Assembly (NCBI RefSeq): GCF_016745255.1
Contig: NZ_JADOEQ010000002.1
Location: 248,001 to 312,000 of the forward strand
Source of the DNA: Enterococcus sp. BWR-S5
GTDB lineage: Bacteria; Bacillota; Bacilli; Lactobacillales; Enterococcaceae
DNA: 64,000 bases
Direction of reading: 5' to 3'
Shown here in pieces: positions 52,036 through 60,554 of this stretch. The translations under genes and the position numbers were made by a program. The notes under the pieces are model-generated. The model saw only the letters and a program-made list of their open reading frames with translations. It made no database searches and was not told the DNA's origin. Positions within the stretch are counted from its first letter, which is position 1. Each line of letters begins with the position of its first letter.

Positions 52036-54754
52036 CCTTGTTTCCCTCCAATTGGACCACTGATTGTTTATTCTCTTGATAATAGCTTACCATTTCTTGA
52101 TCCGAAGAAAAACAAATGATTTGCTGGTTTTCGCCAAAAAGTTGAAATAATCGGGCTAAATGACGTTTTCTTTCATGATCATAGTGCAGCCAGCCGTCGT
52201 CAACCATAATAGGAAAAATACTTTTTTCTCCTTGTAATGAAAGAAAAGCAAAGCGAATGGCCATAATCAGCTGGTCCTTCGTTCCAGTAGATAAGTCATA
52301 GACAGCGAAGCGCTGCCCAGATGTATCTTTCAACTGCAGCTTACCTTCATAAAGCTGGATATCTGTATACTTCTGATCCGTTAAGAGTTTAAAATAGTTC
52401 ACTGCGTGCTTTAATAATGCCGGAAGCTGTTGATCGGAAAGCTCCGTTAGTAAATCCAACACCAATTGTTCAGATAATCGATAGCCGCTCCAATCTACAG
52501 CTAACTCTTCAATCTCTGCCTCTAGCCCAGCTAACTCCTGATACAAACTGTCTAACGTGCCATCTTCAATCATCTGTTGACGCTTGTACAGCAATCGTTG
52601 CTCTTCCTTCTGTAAGTGGAGGATGTCCTCTTCAGCTGCCGTCAACAAGGCACTTTGCTCATACTTTTGCGCCAACAGCTGCTGCTCAGCAACCTCTTTC
52701 GGGTAGAGCTTCGTCACAAGCGGCTGCAATTCCGCCAAGCGTTTCCCAACTGCTTCATTCTGCGTATAGGATTGTAATTTTTCAGGTACATCCTCTATTG
52801 CAAGAATTTGATAATTATACAGCAATGGTCGTGCTGCTTCCAGTACTTGCTGTTGTTTTTCACGAACCTCTTTTAATGATTGCTTCGTATAGATATCCGC
52901 GTTATTTCCTTGGGAAAAGCGCAGCTGCTCCATCTCGTCGGCGAAGTCGCTGATAATTGTCAGCCGTTCCGCCAATCCCTTGCCAATAATCGGCAGCCAT
53001 GTCACGAAACGCTCCGTCTGTCTCAACCATTGATTCGCCGTCTCTTTATCCTCTTTGATTTGACGCTGCAGCTCCTGTGTTGTACTAATCAGCAGTAAAT
53101 ATCGTTTGATATCTTCCTTATGATTCATCCAATACTCCAGTCGATCCATACCGCCTAAATGATTCTCTCTTGTTTGCTGCTGAATGTATGTCTGAAGGTG
53201 TTCTTCCTCCTCGTGCAGTCTGGCAATCTGGCCCTTTATCTGATAGAGCTGTTCATTCAAATAATCCAGATTTGACAGCTTTTGCTGCCATTGCTTCTTG
53301 ATACTGTCCGCTGCATCCTTCTGTGGTAAAAGAAACAGGAAGGCTGCTGTTACCAAACAGAGGACACCTAGCCCAAGGACGCCCCAACGCAGAAAACCGG
53401 ATAAAAGAAAGCCAACAACAAAACAAATGACTGCTGCCGCAGCAGCAAACCCGCCAATTTTTTTCCGCTGCAGTGGTTGCTGTTTATTCTTACGCTCTCG
53501 TTGAAAGACACGTTGATTCACGGACTCAAAATCCTCAAGATTTTTTTCCTGACTGCGGATATTCGCTTCTAAGGTGCGCTGATCTTCTTCAGCGGTCTGC
53601 AGCTCAACCTTTCGGCTGACAATCCCTTCTCTAAGCTCTACCAGCTGCTGCTCTTCAAAGAACAGGCGTGGCGGCTGTTCCTCTGTCCAGCCCCATTTTT
53701 GTTCATATTTACGCATATCTAAGGTATTCTGTTCCAGCGATTGAGTCATCCACTCAATTTCAGATAGGAGCTTACCAATCGTGTAACGTTTGTCGAGAAA
53801 GTCTTTAATTGCCTCCTCTTCATTTAAGTAAAACAGGTACTCACCTGATTGGTCGTGATGAGCCACACTTGATTGAATCACTCGATTCAACCGTTCCTGT
53901 TCTTCCTTCAAAAATTTATATTCCTGATAAAGAGACAGCAGCTGGTCTTTCTCATCCTCTTCAACGACAATAGCCGTGTCCAGCTGTTTTTTCTTTAGCT
54001 GCTGCCATTCTTCGAATAAAGGATAGCTTAACAGTTGTTTTTCCAAAGCTTCCAGCCGCTGCTTCAATTGGGTGACGGCAGTCCGTTGCTCAATCATTGC
54101 CGATTCTGTCTCCGTAAGCTCTGCTAAAATCTGATTGTACTGCTGTTCTTCTTGTTCCTTCCGGCGAATCTTCTCTGTCAGCTTTCCGTGCAGCTCAAGC
54201 TTCACGTTCAATGGCGGACGCAAACCCTTGCTTTTATAAATTTCCTGAGCCTGCTTGTTATAGCCTTCCCGTATTTTCAGCATTTGGTTACTACCCGAAA
54301 TTCCAAGTGCCAACAGTGAGGTTTGCAGCTCATCCTCGTCCAGCTTCTCAAGCTGTGTCAGCTGTTCCTGCTGGAAAGTAAAAACCGTTTGGAACAGCTC
54401 TTTTGTTAATGGATGTAGAATTTGCTGTAGTAAGGCTTCATCTCCAACCTGTTCGCCAATATAGACTTTAGCCTGTCCCTTATTTAGTTCTTTGTAGCGC
54501 TCGATTTGAACATTTCCGTATACCGGATGCTCTAGCCAAAGACGACCGCCGTAGCTGCCTCCGCCCTTTGGAATATAATTCTTTTTCTTTTTCCCTTTAG
54601 CCGGAAAGCCGAATAGCATAGCTTGAACAAATTGATAAACCGTTGATTTCCCAGCCTCATTTTTACCGTAAATCAATTGATTCCCATCGGAAAACTCAAT
54701 CGTCTTCTGCTGCCACTTGCCAAAGCCGGCAATTTCTATCGAAAGGATTTTCAT
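52019..54754 (-). CDS. SbcC/Rad50-like ATPase YhaN
   Basis: 911 residues. The N-terminal ATPase part has LIYGKNEAGKSTVYQFVQAM (Walker A); long coiled coils follow, with a central hydrophobic stretch (GGFAAAAAVICFVVGFLL and LGLGVLCLVTAAFLFLL), and the C-terminal YDLSTGTKDQLIMAIRFAF plus FPIMVDDGWLHYD complete the ABC signature and Walker B. Membrane segments inside the coil are typical of the YhaN type. With YhaO it forms an SbcCD-like DNA-end nuclease. Confidence 0.9.
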   Translation of the reverse strand: MKILSIEIAGFGKWQQKTIEFSDGNQLIYGKNEAGKSTVYQFVQAMLFGFPAKGKKKKNYIPKGGGSYGGRLWLEHPVYGNVQIERYKELNKGQAKVYIGEQVGDEALLQQILHPLTKELFQTVFTFQQEQLTQLEKLDEDELQTSLLALGISGSNQMLKIREGYNKQAQEIYKSKGLRPPLNVKLELHGKLTEKIRRKEQEEQQYNQILAELTETESAMIEQRTAVTQLKQRLEALEKQLLSYPLFEEWQQLKKKQLDTAIVVEEDEKDQLLSLYQEYKFLKEEQERLNRVIQSSVAHHDQSGEYLFYLNEEEAIKDFLDKRYTIGKLLSEIEWMTQSLEQNTLDMRKYEQKWGWTEEQPPRLFFEEQQLVELREGIVSRKVELQTAEEDQRTLEANIRSQEKNLEDFESVNQRVFQRERKNKQQPLQRKKIGGFAAAAAVICFVVGFLLSGFLRWGVLGLGVLCLVTAAFLFLLPQKDAADSIKKQWQQKLSNLDYLNEQLYQIKGQIARLHEEEEHLQTYIQQQTRENHLGGMDRLEYWMNHKEDIKRYLLLISTTQELQRQIKEDKETANQWLRQTERFVTWLPIIGKGLAERLTIISDFADEMEQLRFSQGNNADIYTKQSLKEVREKQQQVLEAARPLLYNYQILAIEDVPEKLQSYTQNEAVGKRLAELQPLVTKLYPKEVAEQQLLAQKYEQSALLTAAEEDILHLQKEEQRLLYKRQQMIEDGTLDSLYQELAGLEAEIEELAVDWSGYRLSEQLVLDLLTELSDQQLPALLKHAVNYFKLLTDQKYTDIQLYEGKLQLKDTSGQRFAVYDLSTGTKDQLIMAIRFAFLSLQGEKSIFPIMVDDGWLHYDHERKRHLARLFQLFGENQQIICFSSDQEMVSYYQENKQSVVQLEGNKDEKNS

Positions 54755-55977
54755 TGCTGATCCTCCTCAATCGTAAAAGATTCTTTGATTCGTCGATCTG
54801 CCTGTTCAATACATTTTTCTCGCCAAGCACGGTCGATTGATTGAATTGTTGAAAACTGCGGATGCTGTAAAAGCTCTTTCGTTTCCTCCGCAAAGATTTC
54901 TGCCTGTAAGTAGTTCTTCTCCAGCTGTTCCAATAGTTGCGGAGACGCCTGTATCGGTATTTTTTGATCTTTCGTATGGCTTGCCACAGATAGCTGAAAT
55001 ACAAAAAGCTGCCTTTGTCCGTCGAGCGTTCTTTGCAGATGGGTCAACAACTCACCATTAGCACAAGAAACATGAAACGCCTCCTCTAGATGTTCTGTAT
55101 CTGTCAATATAATTTCCTTCAACAAAAATTTGTGCTTCTGTACGGCCTCTTCAATCAGAACATTTTCTAAAAACATCAAGGCCTCTTTCTTCGTGGGATA
55201 ATCGCTTAAAGAATAGTTTGTCTTTTCCCATAACACCTCGGCTGCTTCTTCAAATCGAATTGTCGCAGGACCGTTTCCCAAATTGACAATTCCTGCTCCC
55301 TGTACGCCGGTTTCTTTTTTTGAATGACCTTGCGGAGTGCCTGGATAAACAATCAGAGGGTCTGCGCTTAATATTTCCGGTTTATGGATATGTCCCAGCG
55401 CCCAGTAATCGTACCCCAGCTCCTTCATCCGACTTACTGTGAAGGGAGCATACCGAGATTCTCTATTCGCTGCTGACTCCCCATGGTAAATACCTATATG
55501 AATATCTGCATCTGCTGATCTATAGGGAAATTCTGATAGTTTATTCTCTTCAATCCACGGATGCTCATAACTAAACCCGGAAACAGCTACCCGCTCCTTA
55601 TTTCGAGTGACAAAATAATGAGTCTGCACCTTCTCCTGTTCAAATAGATAGACCTCTTCAGGAAAATCGAACCAGTACCGCTCCGAGCTGTAGTAATCAT
55701 GGTTCCCAAAGCTAATCATCACATGGATATCCTCTTTAATCAATCGCTCCAGCCCTTCGAAAAAATATGCTTGCGTTTGAATCGAGGTCTGACTCTGGTG
55801 AAAGGTATCTCCGGCAAAAATAACCGCGTCTACCTGATTTCTTAGCGCGCTGTCGATAAGCGTATGCAATACTCGTTTATTGGTCTCCTGAAGCCTTTGT
55901 GCTACTCGTTCCGGAAAAGCCTTAAGGCCTTCAAATGATCGATCTAAATGTAAATCTGCGATATGCAATAATTTCAT
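54751..55977 (-). CDS. YhaO/SbcD-like metallophosphoesterase
   Basis: 408 residues; KLLHIADLHLDRSFEGL, VIFAGDTFHQ, ISFGNHDYY, and YWALGHIHKPEIL are the calcineurin-type metal-binding motifs of Mre11/SbcD nucleases. ATGA overlap with yhaN shows coupling. First gene of the yhaO-yhaN-yhaM operon. Confidence 0.92.
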   Translation of the reverse strand: MKLLHIADLHLDRSFEGLKAFPERVAQRLQETNKRVLHTLIDSALRNQVDAVIFAGDTFHQSQTSIQTQAYFFEGLERLIKEDIHVMISFGNHDYYSSERYWFDFPEEVYLFEQEKVQTHYFVTRNKERVAVSGFSYEHPWIEENKLSEFPYRSADADIHIGIYHGESAANRESRYAPFTVSRMKELGYDYWALGHIHKPEILSADPLIVYPGTPQGHSKKETGVQGAGIVNLGNGPATIRFEEAAEVLWEKTNYSLSDYPTKKEALMFLENVLIEEAVQKHKFLLKEIILTDTEHLEEAFHVSCANGELLTHLQRTLDGQRQLFVFQLSVASHTKDQKIPIQASPQLLEQLEKNYLQAEIFAEETKELLQHPQFSTIQSIDRAWREKCIEQADRRIKESFTIEEDQQ

Positions 55978-56274
55978 TTCGGCTATTTCCTCATCTTTCG
56001 AAAGTTTCTTCTATCATATCATTTTCTGCAAAAACGGTCAGTAAAAACATACGAAAATTTGTTCGATTTTTATTATTTCAAGCTCACTGAAACCATATTT
56101 TTAAAAGAAAAATAGCCGATTGCTAAAGCCCACTTTTTAAGCGAACATTCAGCAATCGGCTAAAGGACTGGTTATTAAAATTAGAAGCCTTGTTTTTAGT
56201 AGGTTAAGCAAGTTATGATATCTTTGAACTTCTTTAAACTGTTATCAGAGTGTTATCACCTTAAATTGTTAAAT
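55978..56274. other. Intergenic stretch with terminator
   Basis: TAGCCGATTGCT pairs with AGCAATCGGCTA (56112-56162), with a T-rich tail on the minus strand, ending the toxin-immunity operon. The rest carries no gene. Confidence 0.65.
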
Positions 56275-56397
56275 CTAGCTGTTCCCTTTGAGTTTCTTCC
56301 AAATAAAATTGAGGTAAATCAGGATAGCTTTTTCTACATCAGCTAATACATAATTTCCACTTTTTATTTTCTTCTCAAGCTCCCGTGCTGTATTCAT
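56275..56397 (-). CDS. 40-residue small protein at the end of the LXG cluster
   Basis: The ATG (56397) lies one base after the TGA of the upstream gene. The product begins MNTARELEKKIKSGNYVLAD and ends IWKKLKGNS, amphipathic, basic. Overlap-type spacing supports coupled translation; there is no strong ribosome site. Not recognised. Confidence 0.4.
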   Translation of the reverse strand: MNTARELEKKIKSGNYVLADVEKAILIYLNFIWKKLKGNS

Positions 56398-56763
56398 TCA
56401 AATATTTTCCGTATCATCTAATGATTTAGACCAACTTTTTTGGTAATAAATGCCGTTAACATTTTTTATTTCATCCTCTGTTAAATCAAAGGATTCTTTA
56501 TCCTCCCCTAGAGACCATAATGCAGCAATAGCTACATACTGTATTTCTGATCTAGGTATTCCTCTGGTGGAAAGAGGATCTTTACCACTTGCCAAACATT
56601 TGACACGTTGTAATATTACTTCATTTTTGGTTTTGATTTTTGCAATTATTGATAATGAGTTGTATAGTATGCTGTCATTTTCCAAATACAAGTATTCCAA
56701 TAATTCAGGTTCAGTAAAAATTCCATTACGGAGTTCTTTATTTATTTTCACCCAAGATTTCAT
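56398..56763 (-). CDS. Probable immunity protein for the orphan toxin
   Basis: 121 residues from ATG 56763 (GGAGGAAAATATCT upstream). All-helical, HEAT-like in look (ELLEYLYLENDSILYNSLSI, IQYVAIAALWSLGEDKE). It follows a toxin tail fragment directly, the standard place of an immunity gene. Function inferred from that place only. Confidence 0.55.
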   Translation of the reverse strand: MKSWVKINKELRNGIFTEPELLEYLYLENDSILYNSLSIIAKIKTKNEVILQRVKCLASGKDPLSTRGIPRSEIQYVAIAALWSLGEDKESFDLTEDEIKNVNGIYYQKSWSKSLDDTENI

Positions 56764-56789
56764 AGATATTTTCCTCCATACTGTTAATT

Positions 56790-57119
56790 TCAATAACCAA
56801 GTAATGCTTTTCTTTCCAGTATATAATTTTCGAATAATTGATTTGCTAAGTTATAATTTCCCATCTGTTCTGCTAATTGAATTTCCTTCATGTAAGCATT
56901 AAACTCGGATTTGAATCTGTTGATATTTTGATAATTATATTCTGGTCCAGGGAATCCATTAGCTAGGTCATCTAGATAATGCTGTTGTTCGTGCAATAAT
57001 CCACTATAAGAAACATCTGTTGGTATTGTAATTTGGGGATCTCGAAAATCGCTTTTAGGTGCATAACCTTTATGTGCATTATCATATTTGTAATTGAATT
57101 CTACCCCTTGATTTGATAG
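56790..57119 (-). pseudogene. Orphan toxin C-terminus with HEQQH metallopeptidase motif
   Basis: An open frame of 109 codons with no start of its own, directly after an in-frame TAA. It reads from EFNYKYDNAHKGY and TIPTDVSYSGLLHEQQHYLD to ILERKALLGY. HEQQH is an HEXXH zinc-protease motif, as in metallopeptidase toxin domains. Toxin tails without an N-terminus next to an immunity gene are a known store for recombination in LXG loci. Confidence 0.6.
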
Positions 57120-57135
57120 TTAGTAATAGCATAGG

Positions 57136-57170
57136 ACTTTATCACTTGATTGACAGCCTTGTGATAAAGT
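57136..57170. other. Hairpin between immunity gene and orphan tail
   Basis: ACTTTATCAC pairs perfectly with GTGATAAAGT around a 15-base loop, with TTTTTT on the plus strand. It lies just at the break point before the orphan toxin tail. Confidence 0.45.
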
Positions 57171-57245
57171 GATTTTTTACTTATCTTTTTTAAACTGACT
57201 TAAAGATTTAACCTAAATCAACCGCTAATCAATATGGGCTAATAA

Positions 57246-57683
57246 TTAAGATTGATTGTAACTTTCCTTCCACTGAAAATTTTGTTGAATATATTCACAT
57301 AACGCAGGAATATCAGCAACACTCTTTTCACAAATTTCTTTATACTCCTTCTCTGCAAAATATTTATCGGCTCCCATAACTTGATTTTCTTCATACAATT
57401 GCTTATTCATCAAATAGAGTTTTTCAGGAACTAGGCTGTAGTTTCGAGTCTTTTTACCATAAAAACTTTCAAAAATAGTCCACTTAACATTACCAGAAAA
57501 AGAATTTACGCAATGTTTCAAATCAATATATATTTCATCAGATAATAAATCTGAGAAGCGAAATATCAGTTCTGGTATCTGGCTATATACATTATTTTTA
57601 GAATACATCTGCCTTACCAATTGTTTCATTGGAAAATGCTTATAAAAATAATCAGCAATACAAGTGTCGGTGTTTACATTCAT
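57246..57683 (-). CDS. Candidate immunity protein for the LXG toxin
   Basis: 145 residues, GGAGATAAAAT before the ATG, 15 bases after the toxin stop. Mixed alpha-beta, acidic C-terminus (IPALCEYIQQNFQWKES). Position says immunity protein; no family recognised. Confidence 0.6.
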   Translation of the reverse strand: MNVNTDTCIADYFYKHFPMKQLVRQMYSKNNVYSQIPELIFRFSDLLSDEIYIDLKHCVNSFSGNVKWTIFESFYGKKTRNYSLVPEKLYLMNKQLYEENQVMGADKYFAEKEYKEICEKSVADIPALCEYIQQNFQWKESYNQS

Positions 57684-57698
57684 ATTTTATCTCCTTAA

Positions 57699-59246
57699 TC
57701 ACTTTATATTAATCCCATCTGGATTTAATTCTCTAATAGCTTTAAAATAGGCATTTTCTAACATAGGCACGTCATTAAATCGTGGATCATAAATATACTT
57801 ACCATCAGAATATACATGATGGTATACATAATCTTTTATCTCCCCATATTCCATCCCCTTCATCCAACCTGTGTCAGAAGTAATCTCATAAATTTTTCCT
57901 TTTCCACCAGAAGCTTTGTACAAATCTTCTGCTATTTCATCACAAGCAAAACCTCTGACTTCTTTATAAAAATTCTTTCTTCGGGAAATTTCTTCAAGTA
58001 CCCTCTGGTTAGCCCCACCAGCCTTAGTGTAAGCGGAATTTCCAGTACTCTTGCTTTTGTCTAATGTATAATTTTTTCCATTTTTACTACTTGAAAATAC
58101 ATCATTAGACCCGCTGGCATGCTTAGTATCTGCGGCATCATCCAACACATTCGCTACATTTTTAGAAGTTGAAACCTTTGTCTTTTTATTCAAATAAACC
58201 AAGCCGGCCATTAAGGCTAAATCTAACAGTCCTGTTTTATTTGCCATCCAATAGGCAGATTCTATATGTGCATTTGCTTGACCGGACCATTCCCAACCTT
58301 TAGGAAGCTGGTTCGAGTTAAGGTAATTCTTGCCATCACCTCTTCTTCGTGCGGCTAGGTCCAGTTCATAGATTTTCTCCCAGTCGACCACTTCATAAAT
58401 GCCTTCTAAGTTCTTGCCGTATCTTTCAACATACTCCTGTAGCTCTTTATCAAACACTCTCACGCCGTCTTTATCGATAAACCACATGATTTTTATTTCT
58501 TTGGTTTCCGGGTCTTCATAAGGCCAAGCATACACATTATGCTTTTCAAGTTCCTTGATTTTCTTCTCATGGAATTCTTTTTCTTTTTTCTTGATATTAT
58601 CAGCTCTGGTTTGCCACTTCTCTGCGATTGTTGCTGTCCAGCCTAGGTCTGATGGAATCGAGAATCCACTGCCGGTAAATGAAGTACCCGCTTGAGCGGC
58701 TCCTTGACTTACCATTGCTTCCAGTTCTGAAATAGCTGAAAAAATAGCCGGAGAAGTGCCATGGAAGTCCAATAGCTTATCCAATTTTTTCTGTAGCATA
58801 TCTCTGGCATCTTCTAACAGGCCTCTCGCCTGACTATTTTGATTTAATTGTCGTATTTTGAAATTATCTGCCAAATCCTTGCCTTCAATCGTTGCACGAA
58901 TGGAATCCAAATGGCTAATTTGCCCGTTCAACTGTTGAATCTTTTCTTCGAGTTCCTCTGACTTCAAGTCACCACTATCCACGGTTCCTTGATAGTCCTG
59001 TACGAATTTCTGGCAGGCTTCTCCGACCGCTTCCGAGAGTAGAATACCCGCTTTTGTCAGCGGCATCAACACAGCACTATAAAATCCTTTTGCATTTCTA
59101 TAGGCCGTAGAGTTCAATCGATCCTCACCAATGAAATGCTGTAGTGCCTGTAACATATTTTCATAGGCCTGCTGATCTTGTTGGCTTTTGGCTAAGACAC
59201 TGGCTGCCTGACTTTGAGAAGCTCCTACAAACATATTAACACTCAT
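57699..59246 (-). CDS. LXG-type T7SS toxin with papain-like C-terminal domain
   Basis: 515 residues. N-terminal LXG domain (about 1-210): helical, ending in a glycine-rich piece. Middle region rich in Lys/Glu, with a WAWPYEDP-like WYD start (VYAWPYEDPETKEIKI). C-terminal toxin: Cys in RGFACDEIAEDLYKAS, His in YVYHHVYSDG, Asp in IYDPRFNDV, consistent with a papain-fold Cys-His-Asp triad. Secretion by the type VII system is the known route of LXG proteins. Accessory genes of the Lap type are upstream. Confidence 0.88.
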   Translation of the reverse strand: MSVNMFVGASQSQAASVLAKSQQDQQAYENMLQALQHFIGEDRLNSTAYRNAKGFYSAVLMPLTKAGILLSEAVGEACQKFVQDYQGTVDSGDLKSEELEEKIQQLNGQISHLDSIRATIEGKDLADNFKIRQLNQNSQARGLLEDARDMLQKKLDKLLDFHGTSPAIFSAISELEAMVSQGAAQAGTSFTGSGFSIPSDLGWTATIAEKWQTRADNIKKKEKEFHEKKIKELEKHNVYAWPYEDPETKEIKIMWFIDKDGVRVFDKELQEYVERYGKNLEGIYEVVDWEKIYELDLAARRRGDGKNYLNSNQLPKGWEWSGQANAHIESAYWMANKTGLLDLALMAGLVYLNKKTKVSTSKNVANVLDDAADTKHASGSNDVFSSSKNGKNYTLDKSKSTGNSAYTKAGGANQRVLEEISRRKNFYKEVRGFACDEIAEDLYKASGGKGKIYEITSDTGWMKGMEYGEIKDYVYHHVYSDGKYIYDPRFNDVPMLENAYFKAIRELNPDGINIK

Positions 59247-59598
59247 TCATAGATACCTCCTCGTTAGCAAGTATGCTTTCGCGCGCATAAGAAAGCTCAC
59301 TTTGGGTATCCTCAATATCTCGTTGCTTCCTATTCAGCTGTTGCCGTTCCTCATCCAACTCGCCGAAAATATGAGTCTCACGATGCTGTAAGCCATCTAG
59401 TTGCTCGCTTAAATACCAAGTGAAATCAGTCTGTCGGAACTGCTCCTGCATCTCTGAAAACAAGGTCGAGGTGTAATGGAAAAATTCTTCGTATTCTTCT
59501 TCAAGCTGTCTCAGATGCTTTCTTCCTTCCGTCACTTGGTCCAGTTCTTTCTCCAACAACCGCTCATCCTGTTGAATATCCTCCAACGACTGCGTCAT
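59236..59598 (-). CDS. DUF3958-like LXG accessory protein (Lap2 type)
   Basis: 120 residues, almost wholly coiled-coil (EELDQVTEGRKHLR-like, DEERQQLNRKQRDIED). It sits between the small WXG-like gene and the LXG toxin gene, overlapping the latter by 11 bases and the former by four. In LXG loci this place is held by DUF3958 helpers that bind the LXG domain. Family call is from layout and composition. Confidence 0.7.
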   Translation of the reverse strand: MTQSLEDIQQDERLLEKELDQVTEGRKHLRQLEEEYEEFFHYTSTLFSEMQEQFRQTDFTWYLSEQLDGLQHRETHIFGELDEERQQLNRKQRDIEDTQSELSYARESILANEEVSMNEC

Positions 59599-59903
59599 CT
59601 GCCTCCCACTCCTATAGGTGAAGGAATGGATATCAATTTTCTTACCACTTGATCTGCGGCTTCAAATTCATTCGCAATACTTTGTAAATTATTTGATGCC
59701 TGTCCGATGGCCTGCACAATGTTATTCTGACCACCCAGCATGGCTTGAATGGCTTCCTGTGCGTTCGTATTTCCACCAACCGTTGTTTGCGTATCGCTTA
59801 AAATCGCCCCGCCACCGGCAGCTCTGTCCAAGGAATTCGCAATCTTTGTCGCAACCTGTCCAGCAACCACTGAACTACTTTTCACTTCTGCTATCCCACT
59901 CAT
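59595..59903 (-). CDS. TIGR04197/DUF3130-type small T7SS protein (Lap1 type)
   Basis: 102 residues from ATG 59903 (AAGGAGGTTTACT upstream). WXG-like helical hairpin with the TIGR04197 look: SSSVVAGQVATKIANSLD, QEAIQAMLGGQNNIVQ and IANEFEAADQVVRKLIS. It is first of the four-gene LXG operon. It probably exports together with the toxin. Confidence 0.85.
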   Translation of the reverse strand: MSGIAEVKSSSVVAGQVATKIANSLDRAAGGGAILSDTQTTVGGNTNAQEAIQAMLGGQNNIVQAIGQASNNLQSIANEFEAADQVVRKLISIPSPIGVGGR

Positions 59904-60083
59904 AGTAAACCTCCTTTTTTTAATTGTACATAAAAACTTTACCATAAGTGCAGATAGGCAAACAACGATATAAATAATATTTTTTTGAGATAAGAATTTA
60001 TTGCTTACTTAAACAAGTTTAAAAATTAGGGGTTTATTAGTTACTGTGCAAACTACTATCAACATGTTATCACAAGTAAAGGA

Positions 60084-60127
60084 AAAGCCTTTAAACCCTT
60101 GAAAAACAAAGGATTTAAAGGCTTTTT
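60084..60127. terminator. Bidirectional terminator
   Basis: AAAAGCCTTTAAA pairs with TTTAAAGGCTTTT, T-runs on both strands; ends the pbp2A-ylbF-like operon. Confidence 0.8.
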
Positions 60128-60144
60128 TTCTCATTCCCACTCAA

Positions 60145-60486
60145 TTAGTTACTATACAAATCACGGATTGGTGTCATGATGATGCGGTTCAGGTCATTAA
60201 CAATCATACTGAATGCCTGTTCTTTTTCCATCATTTTACTAATCAAAGCAGTATTTTGAACCTCTGTCGCCAGCTGTTGTGCTTTCTCAGCATCTGCTTC
60301 AGAAAATTCTTCACCACGCATTTGTTTTTCCTGCAGCTCTTGTTGGAACGCTTGGAATTCCTTGAATAATGTGTGTGCTGCTTCATCCGCCTGCACTTCA
60401 CCATAGGCTTCTGTTAATTCTTTAAATTCCTTCATCTCTCTTAATTCGCGTTCCAGCTGATTCGCTGTATCATAAATGTTTGCCAC
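60145..60486 (-). CDS. YlbF/YheA family protein
   Basis: 113 residues from a GTG at 60486 ([18 protein letters not shown]), the usual N-terminus of this family; an ATG-like extension to 60543 is not conserved. Helical YlbF-type: [34 protein letters not shown]. YlbF-like proteins act with RNase Y in Bacillus, though this branch is less clear. Twelve bases after pbp2A in coding terms, it is probably co-transcribed. Confidence 0.85.
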   Translation of the reverse strand: MANIYDTANQLERELREMKEFKELTEAYGEVQADEAAHTLFKEFQAFQQELQEKQMRGEEFSEADAEKAQQLATEVQNTALISKMMEKEQAFSMIVNDLNRIIMTPIRDLYSN

Positions 60487-60554
60487 GTTTTTAGCCCCAT
60501 TTCTTCCAATAGTTTCTTTTATTGTAACACTTCTGTTCCGCATTTCAAAAAAAC

